Below are positions 6,064-12,868 of a DNA stretch of 25,848 nucleotides, piece after piece. The translations under genes were made by a program, and so were the position numbers. This DNA is from a virus. Position 1 is the stretch's first letter. Each line of letters opens with the position of its first letter. The notes under the pieces were generated by a model. It saw nothing but the letters and a program-made list of their open reading frames with translations, was not told where the DNA came from and did not search any database. The stretch lies in the IMG/VR virus record IMGVR_UViG_3300030406_002380, positions 517-26,364 of that record, one strand, 5' to 3'.

Positions 6064-7253
6064 TGGCAACTAAATTTGCATCAGGTAAAAAATCTAAAGC
6101 AATCAGCGATATATCTGGTTTTGAGGTTAGATACACACAATTAAAAACTACATGGGATAATTTAAGAGTAGAGCCATCAGAGTTTGACACTAAACATCCA
6201 CAACTTACACCTGCAAGAAATGTAACTGATGCAACTGCACTAAGAAATCCAAGACCTCTTACTGACCCTGAAAATGTAGAAATATTAATTGGCTTTACAA
6301 GCTCAATAACATTATCAAGAGTATTAAGGTCTCAACAAGCACCAGTAGGAATTAATACATTTGGTAGAATTGGTCATGTAGGCATATCTTTAGATGAACC
6401 AGTTACAGGTATAAGTGGTACTGGAGCTATTGGTACTGCACAAGCAGGTATTGGTGTCAATGGTGCAAATGCAACTGGTAATATAGGTAATGCCAACCCA
6501 GAAGATGAAGTAAGTGTTCAAGAACAAGGAGTTGCAGGTGATGGTGAGGTAGGTGCAATAGCATTAGGTGCTACATCAACAGGTGCAAGTGCTAATGGTA
6601 ATATAGGTACAATCTCACTAATTTTTGATAGAATATTTGACCAAACAGGTGTAAATGCTACTGGAGCATTAGGTGAAGAAACATTTGATGTAAGAACAAG
6701 TGCAATTACAGGTATTGCAGGCACAGGTGCTCTTGGAAGTGAAACTATTGGTTCAGAGCCACAAGCAACTGGTGTTGCAGGTACAGGTAACACACAACCA
6801 GTTGGTCAAGCAGGTGGTGGTTCATTCTCAATATCTACATTTGGTGTAGGTGTTGCAGGTATAGCAGGTACTGGTGTTGAAGTTGGTGAAGCAAATATAA
6901 TAGAATCAAATCAAACTGGTTGGAACAAGAATGAATTTGGTTATGGTGTATGGGGTGGTGATGGAAATATTGAGGGCATAAGTGGTATTGGCACAGTTTC
7001 TATTGATATATTCAAAGGACCTAATCCTGTTAATTCTGTATCTGGCACAGGTACAATTGGAACAGAAGTGCCACAAGCTATTACTGGTACAATAACTGGT
7101 ATCGCAGGTACTGGTGCAGTTGGTACATTGTCTATTGGAAACGAAGTTTCTGCAACTGGTGTAGCAGGTACTGGAACAACTGGAACAGAGGTTGTTTCTA
7201 TAGATGGTGGTTGGAGTGAAGGTGCATGGAACGTAGGAACATGGAGTAATTAA
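6063..7253 (+). CDS. Gly/Thr/Ala-rich repetitive virion protein (396 aa)
   Basis: After a unique N-terminal part (about 1-110) the protein consists of degenerate repeats of the type GIAGTGALGSETIG and TGVAGTGTTGTEV, interrupted near residues 281-300 and at the C-terminus by tryptophan-rich blocks (GWNKNEFGYGVWGG; GGWSEGAWNVGTW). It has no cysteines in the repeats and no signal peptide. Such glycine-rich repeats form extended beta or fibre structures on virions. It lies between two adaptor-type genes, so it is probably part of the neck or an appendage attached there. The W-block style recurs in the gp10-like protein from 12869 (GWGVGTWNAGTW). It starts at an ATG overlapping the preceding stop. 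Family not recognised. Confidence 0.65.
   Translation: MATKFASGKKSKAISDISGFEVRYTQLKTTWDNLRVEPSEFDTKHPQLTPARNVTDATALRNPRPLTDPENVEILIGFTSSITLSRVLRSQQAPVGINTFGRIGHVGISLDEPVTGISGTGAIGTAQAGIGVNGANATGNIGNANPEDEVSVQEQGVAGDGEVGAIALGATSTGASANGNIGTISLIFDRIFDQTGVNATGALGEETFDVRTSAITGIAGTGALGSETIGSEPQATGVAGTGNTQPVGQAGGGSFSISTFGVGVAGIAGTGVEVGEANIIESNQTGWNKNEFGYGVWGGDGNIEGISGIGTVSIDIFKGPNPVNSVSGTGTIGTEVPQAITGTITGIAGTGAVGTLSIGNEVSATGVAGTGTTGTEVVSIDGGWSEGAWNVGTWSN
6405..7200 (+). repeat. Degenerate coding repeats (GxAGTGxxG units)
   Basis: The DNA repeats units coding for Gly-Ile/Val-Ala-Gly-Thr-Gly-Ala-x-Gly, roughly every 14 to 30 codons, with diverged copies around 6405, 6714, 6771, 6855, 7041, 7098 and 7155. 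The units differ at many positions, so they are old protein repeats rather than a recent tandem expansion. Recombination within them could change protein length. Confidence 0.55.
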
Positions 7254-7880
7254 ATGAATTTTACACAATTAAAAACAAATATACAAAATTTTATAGAAGA
7301 TGATTCAACTGAATTTGATACATCTATACCAGAAATAATTAAACAAGCAGAAAACATGATATTTGCAAGATTGCCTAATTTACCATGTTATAGACAAACG
7401 CAGACTGGTAATTTTGTTATAGGCACACCAACAATAAATGTTGCAAATGCAAGAATGGTTAGACAAGTTCAATTAACCACAGCATCTAGTAATGTTGTTT
7501 ATTTAAAACATAGAACAGATAGTTATATAAAAGATTTTAGACCTAATGTATCAACACAAGGACAACCAGAATTTTATGCTACAAAAAAAGCTACAACCTC
7601 TGGTATACAAGTATTAGTAAGTCCTGTGCCATCTGCCACATTAGCATTTGAGGTAGATTTTATAGGTCTTGAAACAGGATTATCCGTATCTAACAGTAAT
7701 AGTTGGATAGGAGATAATGCAGAGCAAGTTTTATTATCTGCTTGTCTTTATGAAAGTTCTTCTTTTCTTAAAGCACCAGATACTGTAAACTTGTATAAAC
7801 AGCAATTTGATGAAGCAATAGCATTGTTTCAACAAGAAATGGCTCGTAATTATGCTAGTGAATACGAGGCAGGAATATAA
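7254..7880 (+). CDS. Second head-tail adaptor-like protein (SU10 adaptor-like)
   Basis: The 208-residue protein begins MNFTQLKTNIQNFIEDDSTE and continues with IPEIIKQAENMIFARLPNLP. That helix pattern followed by strands (NFVIGTPTINVANARMVRQV) is the one I know from SU10-type phage adaptor proteins. The C-terminal half ends in a helix with LYKQQFDEAIALFQQEMARN. It likely sits in the neck next to the protein encoded at 5365. The ATG directly follows the stop of the repeat protein, with GGAG upstream. Two adaptor-type proteins in one short-tailed phage are plausible: one for the portal ring and one for the nozzle joint. Which is which cannot be told from sequence. Confidence 0.72.
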   Translation: MNFTQLKTNIQNFIEDDSTEFDTSIPEIIKQAENMIFARLPNLPCYRQTQTGNFVIGTPTINVANARMVRQVQLTTASSNVVYLKHRTDSYIKDFRPNVSTQGQPEFYATKKATTSGIQVLVSPVPSATLAFEVDFIGLETGLSVSNSNSWIGDNAEQVLLSACLYESSSFLKAPDTVNLYKQQFDEAIALFQQEMARNYASEYEAGI

Positions 7881-7891
7881 GGAGATAAATT

Positions 7892-8308
7892 ATGGCAATA
7901 GTACAAGCAATGTGTACTTCATTTAAAGCTGAAATATTAGATGAAGGACACGATTTAGTCGCTGATACCTTAAAAATTGCATTATATACAAGTAGTGCAA
8001 ATTTAGGTGCAGGAACTACAGCATATTCCACAAATAATGAAATATCTGGTACTGGATATTCTGCAGGTGGAGTAACATTAACTAACAAAGCAGTATCAAC
8101 CACAGGAACAACAGCACATTTTGATGCAGATGACCCTACATGGACAGGTGCATCTTTTACAGCAAATGGTGCTTTAATCTACAACAGTTCAAATAGTGAT
8201 AAAGCTATTGCAGTATTGGCTTTTGGTGGTGATTTTACTGTAGCATCTGGAACATTTAGAATTGTTTTTCCAGCGGCAGGAGCAACTGGTATTATAAGGA
8301 TAGATTAA
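7892..8308 (+). CDS. Conserved beta-rich virion protein (138 aa)
   Basis: The protein starts MAIVQAMCTSFKAEILDEGH, then has LKIALYTSSANLG, GYSAGGVTLTNK, a DPTWTGASF block, and the end TFRIVFPAAGATGIIRID. I recall similar proteins in many tailed phages, placed beside tail fibre genes and labelled hypothetical or structural. It is probably a beta sandwich exposed on the tail. It has no signal peptide or membrane segment. A good AAGGAG ribosome binding site precedes the ATG, and the fibre-like gene follows two bases after the stop. Its Ala-Ala pair is GCG-GCA. Confidence 0.7.
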   Translation: MAIVQAMCTSFKAEILDEGHDLVADTLKIALYTSSANLGAGTTAYSTNNEISGTGYSAGGVTLTNKAVSTTGTTAHFDADDPTWTGASFTANGALIYNSSNSDKAIAVLAFGGDFTVASGTFRIVFPAAGATGIIRID

Positions 8309-8309
8309 T

Positions 8310-9209
8310 ATGGCTAGTACATACACAGCCAATAATGGCATTGAAAAAATAGGTTCTGGCGAACAAGCAGGAACTTGGGGTAACACCACTAATCTTAATC
8401 TTGATATTATAGATAGAATATTAAATGGTGTTGGAACGATAACTTTATCTGGCACAACCCATACTTTGACTACAACTGATGGCACATTATCTGATGGTAT
8501 GTATGCAGTTCTAGTTTTAGCAGGTAGTCCAAGTGGAACAAATACAATAACAGTTTCACCAAATGACCAAGACAAGGTATTTATTGTTCAAAATGGCTCT
8601 GGTCAAAGTGCAATATTTACACAAGGCTCTGGTGCAAATGTAACTGTGCCAAATGGCAGTAAAAAAATAATTTATTGTGATGGTGCAGGTAGTGGAGCCG
8701 CGGTTGTAGATGTTACTGATTCTTTAGATTTATCATCTTTAAAATTAGGTGGTACTGCTCTTACTGCAACAGGTGCTGAGTTAAATATCATGGATGGAGG
8801 TACAAGTGCTACTGCAACTACAATAGTAGATGCAGATAGAGTTGTATTAAATGATGATGGTACAATGAAACAAGTAGCAGTTACAGATGTGGACACATAT
8901 GTTACATCTAAAGCCTTTGTTGTAGGCACTACTGTAACTTCTGCAACTCATACAGAAACACCATCAGCAGGTAAATCAATATATTTAAGAGTTAATTGTG
9001 CAAGTAATAACGTAGCTTTAACATTGGCAGTTGGTAATTTATCTGTAGGTCAATACATTGTTGTTGATAAAATAGACACAAGTAATAATACATTGACGAT
9101 AACATATCCTGCTAACTCACAAGGTTTAAGTCTAGGTAATGCAGTTGAATTTGCTTCAGCCTTTTACAATGGAACACATTTTAGTTATATTGAAACAGTT
9201 AAATCGTAG
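8310..9209 (+). CDS. Tail fibre-like virion protein (299 aa)
   Basis: The N-terminal part (YTANNGIEKIGSGEQAGTWG) is a start that I know from marine phage fibre proteins and probably attaches it to the tail. The middle has the fibre signature LGGTALTATGAELNIMDGG (about residues 147-165) and then a DADRVVLNDDGTMKQVAVTD block, both common in phage fibres. The C-terminal part has a small beta domain (SIYLRVNCASNNVALTLAVG). It would be a trimeric fibre or short appendage that takes part in host contact. The start follows AAGGAT. No peptidase or chaperone domain is seen at the C-terminus. The next gene is another surface protein. Confidence 0.72.
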   Translation: MASTYTANNGIEKIGSGEQAGTWGNTTNLNLDIIDRILNGVGTITLSGTTHTLTTTDGTLSDGMYAVLVLAGSPSGTNTITVSPNDQDKVFIVQNGSGQSAIFTQGSGANVTVPNGSKKIIYCDGAGSGAAVVDVTDSLDLSSLKLGGTALTATGAELNIMDGGTSATATTIVDADRVVLNDDGTMKQVAVTDVDTYVTSKAFVVGTTVTSATHTETPSAGKSIYLRVNCASNNVALTLAVGNLSVGQYIVVDKIDTSNNTLTITYPANSQGLSLGNAVEFASAFYNGTHFSYIETVKS

Positions 9210-9218
9210 GAGTAAAAA

Positions 9219-10706
9219 ATGCCTGTACCATTTATATCAAATTTGGGTTTCACCACAGTTGATACTGCAGGAACATTAAATACTGAAGCAGGTGCAAAAG
9301 ATGCCTTACCAGTACAATATTACAAATTGATTGGAGATATTGAAGGTCAATTAGTAATAAATAACAATGCAAATCATGCCAAAATTATATTAGATATGAA
9401 TAACAGAACTCTTGTAGGTGCAGATGGTTCATCTTCAGCAGTATCGCCTATTCAATATAATGGCACAGGAACAGTTGAATTAAAAGGTGGTGGTCTGATT
9501 ACTGGTGGTGGTCAAAGTTCTATTACTGCAACTGGAACAGGTAATGCGACAGATATAGCAGGTATATCTGGTTTAAATGTTACTGCATCAGACGCAAATG
9601 GACCTCATTATTATAGAGCAGGTCATACAAGTGGACAAAGATATTGGACTTCTAATCAATACAAATATATTCAATTACCTTTTTATAATTCAAGTTCTAG
9701 TTTGGTTACAATGTCAAGTGTATTGACTGGTGGTGTTTTTCAAAATTATAACAACTCAAATAGTGGTATGAATTTTGGTTCATTTGGTAGTGTTTCAAGA
9801 TTTGGTATGTCGCATTCTGCAGGAACTGGTACTATTGTCGAGGTTAATTATAGAATACAAGGTGGTAATTCTGGTAACACTTTAACACCAACTGTAATAG
9901 GTAGTGGTTCTTTATCAACATCAAACATTACAGCTATTAATAATTTACAAAAAGTTTCATCTACGTTTGCTTTTGGAGGTTCTGGCATAATACACACAGG
10001 AAATAATGTATGTGTCATATGGAACACATATTCAGATAGACAAGGTGCATTTACAGGTAGACATCAATATGGTCAATCATATATAGGTACTAATACATCA
10101 GGTACTGTATTTGCCTATGGCTTAAGGTCTGGTGGTATTAGTGGAGGAACTGCAAATATTACAATTACAAACAATTCTGGTTCTGCAGTAACAATAACAG
10201 CAGGTGGTAGTTGGTCAGCAACATCATTATCAAATGGTGCTACACAAACATTTAGCAACACAAACTTTTTAAATTCAACAGATTATAATAATAGACAACA
10301 ATGGTCATTTACTGGTGCATCTTCAGCAATAGCAGATATCGCGGCTTCTGGTACTGGTAATGCTACAGTACAGATAGCAGATGGTGGTGGTGGTGCTGAT
10401 GGAACAGTTGTAATAGCAATCAATGGTTCTACTTTTACAGTTACCAATAACAATAGTAATCCAATAAATATTGTAGCAGGTACTGGTTCTGCTAATATTG
10501 GTGCAACATCAACTGCATCATTTACAGGTTCTGGTACAGGTTGGAGTTATACTGGTAAAAAACCAACAGAAAATTCAGATAATGACCCTTTTTCAACTGC
10601 TGTTGCATTTAGTGGCACAGGTGTTACAAATAATTCAGATGGTGTACCAACTGCAGGTATTGATACCACAAACTTTACAGGTGAATTTAGTAGGACAAAA
10701 ACATAA
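9219..10706 (+). CDS. Adhesin-like surface protein with duplicated C-terminal module (495 aa)
   Basis: The protein is almost wholly Gly, Ser, Thr and Asn rich and beta-patterned. The first 100 residues (YYKLIGDIEGQLVINN; AKIILDMNNRTLVGADG; VELKGGGLITGGG) look like a right-handed beta-helix start. A middle domain (about 130-300) holds aromatic surface residues (HYYRAGHTSGQRYWTSNQ). The C-terminal part has two copies of one module, about 312-366 and 397-446; both have a TITNNSG/TVTNNNS strand, an AG turn, an S/T-rich strand and a final W-x-(F/Y)-T-G. The likely role is host receptor or polysaccharide binding. No catalytic residues can be proposed. The ribosome binding site AGGAG precedes the ATG. 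The family is not recognised. Confidence 0.65.
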   Translation: MPVPFISNLGFTTVDTAGTLNTEAGAKDALPVQYYKLIGDIEGQLVINNNANHAKIILDMNNRTLVGADGSSSAVSPIQYNGTGTVELKGGGLITGGGQSSITATGTGNATDIAGISGLNVTASDANGPHYYRAGHTSGQRYWTSNQYKYIQLPFYNSSSSLVTMSSVLTGGVFQNYNNSNSGMNFGSFGSVSRFGMSHSAGTGTIVEVNYRIQGGNSGNTLTPTVIGSGSLSTSNITAINNLQKVSSTFAFGGSGIIHTGNNVCVIWNTYSDRQGAFTGRHQYGQSYIGTNTSGTVFAYGLRSGGISGGTANITITNNSGSAVTITAGGSWSATSLSNGATQTFSNTNFLNSTDYNNRQQWSFTGASSAIADIAASGTGNATVQIADGGGGADGTVVIAINGSTFTVTNNNSNPINIVAGTGSANIGATSTASFTGSGTGWSYTGKKPTENSDNDPFSTAVAFSGTGVTNNSDGVPTAGIDTTNFTGEFSRTKT

Positions 10707-10888
10707 TGGCTGAAACAAAAAAAAGAGGCAGACCAAAGAAAAGAGCAAGAACTTCTAAAGGAAGATTTGTTGCAGATAATCCAAATACACCACAAAATGA
10801 AGCATACGTTGTAGAAAATACAATTATGGAAAGGTTAAAAGGATATGCCAAAAAAATTAGAGAAATCTTCACAATACGAAAAGTATGA
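10706..10888 (+). CDS. Basic 60-residue protein with AT-hook-like motif
   Basis: The start overlaps the preceding stop (TAATG). Residues 4-14 read TKKRGRPKKRA, which has the GRP core flanked by basic residues seen in AT-hooks that bind the minor groove of AT-rich DNA. The rest includes TSKGRFVADNPNTPQN and a basic helix at the C-terminus (MERLKGYAKKIREIF). The protein may bind phage or host DNA, or it may be packaged. The AT-hook call rests on a short motif, so an alternative is a simple basic linker protein. The 3' end overlaps the next gene by 44 bases in another frame, and the clear motif speaks for real coding. Confidence 0.6.
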   Translation: MAETKKRGRPKKRARTSKGRFVADNPNTPQNEAYVVENTIMERLKGYAKKIREIFTIRKV

Positions 10889-11162
10889 TACCAATAATGA
10901 TGGAATAGTGTCGGATGAAGAATTTGCTCATATGGCAGACATTAAAAAGCTAGAGCATGATTTACGAAAGCAAAGGGCACAAAGACGTATGGCAACAGCT
11001 AGTTTGGTTGCAATGGCTACTTTTACTATTGCTATGTTTTTGGTCGATATCGAAAGAGTTAAAGCACTTGCCGATATTAGTAATCTTTTTTATATCACAG
11101 GTGGCGGCATTGTGTCTGTATATATGGGTGCATCAGCCTTTATGAGTAGGAATGGTAAATGA
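10845..11162 (+). CDS. Membrane protein with canonical EF-hand loop (105 aa)
   Basis: Residues 15-26 (DTNNDGIVSDEE) form a full EF-hand calcium-binding loop with D15, N17, D19, G20, S23 and E26 at the expected places. A charged helix follows (about 33-48), then two membrane segments at about 50-68 and 80-100. With the N-terminus in the cytoplasm or periplasm, it could respond to calcium or bind it structurally. Its place before an oxygenase, holin and lysozyme suggests a lysis or envelope role, for instance holin-like or antiholin-like. The single EF-hand would normally pair by dimer formation. The start has AAAAGGA upstream. The EF-hand motif is seen; the function is inferred. Confidence 0.72.
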   Translation: MPKKLEKSSQYEKYDTNNDGIVSDEEFAHMADIKKLEHDLRKQRAQRRMATASLVAMATFTIAMFLVDIERVKALADISNLFYITGGGIVSVYMGASAFMSRNGK

Positions 11163-11353
11163 AACCTGCTTTTTTGCTCATGTGTTATTTAGCGGGAAAT
11201 CCTGCAGGTACGTTGCATTTTCAGTCAGTAAAGACAGCCGACTATTTTAAGTCATACTTAGATGGTCAAACTGTTGTGATTGGGCAAGAGCAAAAACAGT
11301 ATGATTGTTTTGTAAAGTTGGTTAAAGTCAATAAAGAAATGAGATTATGGTAA
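11159..11353 (+). CDS. Small protein with hydrophobic N-terminus (64 aa)
   Basis: The ATG overlaps the stop of the EF-hand gene (ATGA), which suggests translational coupling. The first 16 residues (MKPAFLLMCYLAGNPA) are hydrophobic and could act as a weak signal peptide, with two cysteines in the whole protein. The rest (TLHFQSVKTADYFKSYLDGQ) is a small mixed domain that ends at LVKVNKEMRLW. It may be a small exported protein or a membrane-associated lysis accessory. I do not recognise the family. Coupling with the membrane gene argues for a shared role in the envelope. Confidence 0.6.
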   Translation: MKPAFLLMCYLAGNPAGTLHFQSVKTADYFKSYLDGQTVVIGQEQKQYDCFVKLVKVNKEMRLW

Positions 11354-11868
11354 TGTTTAATACAATGATTATAGAAAACTTTTTTGACAATTTTGAATTA
11401 TTACAGCCAGAATTAAAGAAAATACCATTATATAGTCAAGCAGATTATCCTGAAAAAAAGGCAGACGAAGAATGGCCGGGCAAAAGAAGTGAGGCTTTGT
11501 TTCTAACAAATAAATTTTTATTTCAATTAATTATTAAAGAATTAAGAGCAAAAAGCCAAAATGAACTATTATCAAGAAATCAATTTAATATGCATGCTCA
11601 TTTACATCTACGATTAAATGAAGATAATCAAAAAGATTTTATACATACAGATGTTTGTGACTTAACAATGATTGTATATTTATCAGAAACAAATTTAAAA
11701 TCTGGCACAGCAATTTATAATGATAAAAATGAAGAAACACAATCTGCAAAATTTGTACAAAATACTGCATTTTTGTTTGCAGGCAAACAATTACATGGTT
11801 CAATATTAAATTATGGTGATAATATTGATAATGGAAGATTAACATTAAATTGTTTTATAAAGTTTTGA
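11347..11868 (+). CDS. 2OG-Fe(II) oxygenase-like protein (173 aa)
   Basis: Residues H100-T-D102 give the HxD iron-binding motif. The distal His is H150 (GKQLHGS), and R164 in GRLTLNCF is the expected 2-oxoglutarate ligand. Between them lies a beta barrel pattern: LTMIVYLSE, SGTAIYND and NTAFLFAG. The N-terminal part is helical and has WPGKRSEALF, which I have seen in small oxygenase-like families of phage and marine bacteria. It probably hydroxylates a protein or small molecule, but the substrate is unknown. The gene sits between a small coupled gene and the holin. The start may also be the ATG at 11353; both give the same core. It has lower GC than nearby genes, with many AAT/AAA codons. Confident on the fold, not on activity. 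Confidence 0.75.
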   Translation: MVMFNTMIIENFFDNFELLQPELKKIPLYSQADYPEKKADEEWPGKRSEALFLTNKFLFQLIIKELRAKSQNELLSRNQFNMHAHLHLRLNEDNQKDFIHTDVCDLTMIVYLSETNLKSGTAIYNDKNEETQSAKFVQNTAFLFAGKQLHGSILNYGDNIDNGRLTLNCFIKF

Positions 11869-11877
11869 GGTAAACAT

Positions 11878-12273
11878 ATGATACAAGCATTAATAGGTCC
11901 TGCAACTAAACTATTAGGTAAGTTCATAGAGGACAAAGACACTAAGAATAAAATTGCTTTTGAGTTAAGTACAATGGCAGAGAAACATGCTCAACAACTT
12001 GCTATGGCTCAAATAGAAGTCAACAAAGCTGAAGCACAATCTGGCTCAATATTTAAAGGTGGGTGGCGGCCTGCAGTTGGTTGGATATGTGCGATTGCGT
12101 TTGCCTATCATTTTATAATTAAAGATTTAATAATGTTTATTTGTGGAGTTGCAGGCTTAGAATTACCAGATTTGCCTGAATTTGATATGGGTACACTTTT
12201 AACTGTTCTTGGTGGCATGTTAGGAATTGGTGGATTGCGGACATATGAGAAGCAGAAGGGATTAACAAAATGA
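11878..12273 (+). CDS. Holin of the 3TM superfamily
   Basis: The 131-residue protein has an N-terminal helical part (MIQALIGPATKLLGKFIEDK, then a KIAFELSTMAEKHAQQLAMAQ helix) and the hallmark GGWRPAVGWICAIAFAY (61-77) at the beginning of the membrane part. Three membrane segments are likely, at about 66-82, 83-95 and 105-121. This is the pattern of the gene-transfer-agent/phage 3TM holin family (PF11351). It would form holes that release lysozyme. The ribosome binding site is GAGGT. The stop overlaps the zinc-ribbon ATG, and the lysozyme gene follows, so this is a lysis cassette. Confidence 0.87.
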   Translation: MIQALIGPATKLLGKFIEDKDTKNKIAFELSTMAEKHAQQLAMAQIEVNKAEAQSGSIFKGGWRPAVGWICAIAFAYHFIIKDLIMFICGVAGLELPDLPEFDMGTLLTVLGGMLGIGGLRTYEKQKGLTK

Positions 12274-12392
12274 AATTTGATGATAAAATTATTTGTGATA
12301 GGTGCAAAGTTGCAATGAAAAAGGTAGAATTAAAAGACGTATATAAATGTCCAGTATGCAATGTAATAGAGAATAGGAGATTATCAAAATGA
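12270..12392 (+). CDS. 40-residue zinc ribbon protein
   Basis: The ATG overlaps the holin stop (ATGA), and its own stop overlaps the lysozyme ATG (ATGA), so it is embedded in the lysis cassette by coupling at both ends. The product MKFDDKIICDRCKVAM... carries C9-x2-C12 and C27-x2-C30, a four-cysteine zinc ribbon with 14 residues between the pairs. It has no other domain. Tiny zinc ribbons in phages often bind nucleic acid or another protein. Here a regulator of lysis timing or an unrelated passenger gene is equally possible. The length of 41 codons is too short for many gene finders. Confidence 0.8.
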   Translation: MKFDDKIICDRCKVAMKKVELKDVYKCPVCNVIENRRLSK

Positions 12393-12868
12393 ATTTAAAA
12401 CCAGTAGATTTAGATGTTTTAAGAAAAGAGATTACTGATGATGAAGGCTGTAAATATGAAATATATTTAGACCATTTAGGATTGCCCACTTGCGGGATTG
12501 GTCATCTCATAAAAGAAAGTGATGAAGAATATGGCAAACCAGTTGGCACAAAGGTAAGTGAAGAAAGAGTAAAACAATTATTTGATGAAGATATAAAGGT
12601 TACTTTAGAAGAATGCCAAGATTTATTTACCACAGATGTTAGTGCTTGGGAGGGATTGCCTGAAGAAGCACAATTGGTATTGGCAAATATGATGTTTAAC
12701 ATGGGAAAGCCGCGTTTAAGCAAATTTGTTAAGTTGCGAAAGGCTCTAGAAGATTTTGATTATGGTGAAGCATCAACTCAAATGAAAGACAGTAAATGGT
12801 ACACACAAGTAACAAATCGGGCAGATAGATTAGTTAAAAGAATGAAAGCTTTAGAAGTGACAGAGTAA
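12389..12868 (+). CDS. T4-type lysozyme (GH24 endolysin)
   Basis: The 159-residue protein aligns by eye with T4 lysozyme. The catalytic triad is present: E19 in DDEGCKYEIYLD, D28 (same stretch), and T34 in GLPTCGIGHL. The C-terminal domain is also clear: EEAQLVLANMMFNMGKPRLSKF and KDSKWYTQVTNRADRLVKRM, equivalent to the T4 helix bundle ending in SRWYNQTPNRAKRV. It would cleave the peptidoglycan glycan strand between MurNAc and GlcNAc. No signal peptide or SAR segment is present, so it needs the holin for release. The start is coupled to the zinc ribbon stop. Confidence 0.93.
   Translation: MNLKPVDLDVLRKEITDDEGCKYEIYLDHLGLPTCGIGHLIKESDEEYGKPVGTKVSEERVKQLFDEDIKVTLEECQDLFTTDVSAWEGLPEEAQLVLANMMFNMGKPRLSKFVKLRKALEDFDYGEASTQMKDSKWYTQVTNRADRLVKRMKALEVTE

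Noticed and set aside
6906-7268. Antisense frame of 120 codons opposite the repeat protein
   Set aside because: Composition is Cys, Thr and Ser runs caused by the Gly/Thr repeats on the other strand.
10498-10713. Rightward 71-codon frame inside the adhesin-like gene
   Set aside because: It is an alternative frame of a repetitive gene with Gln/Val/Leu runs and no ribosome binding site.
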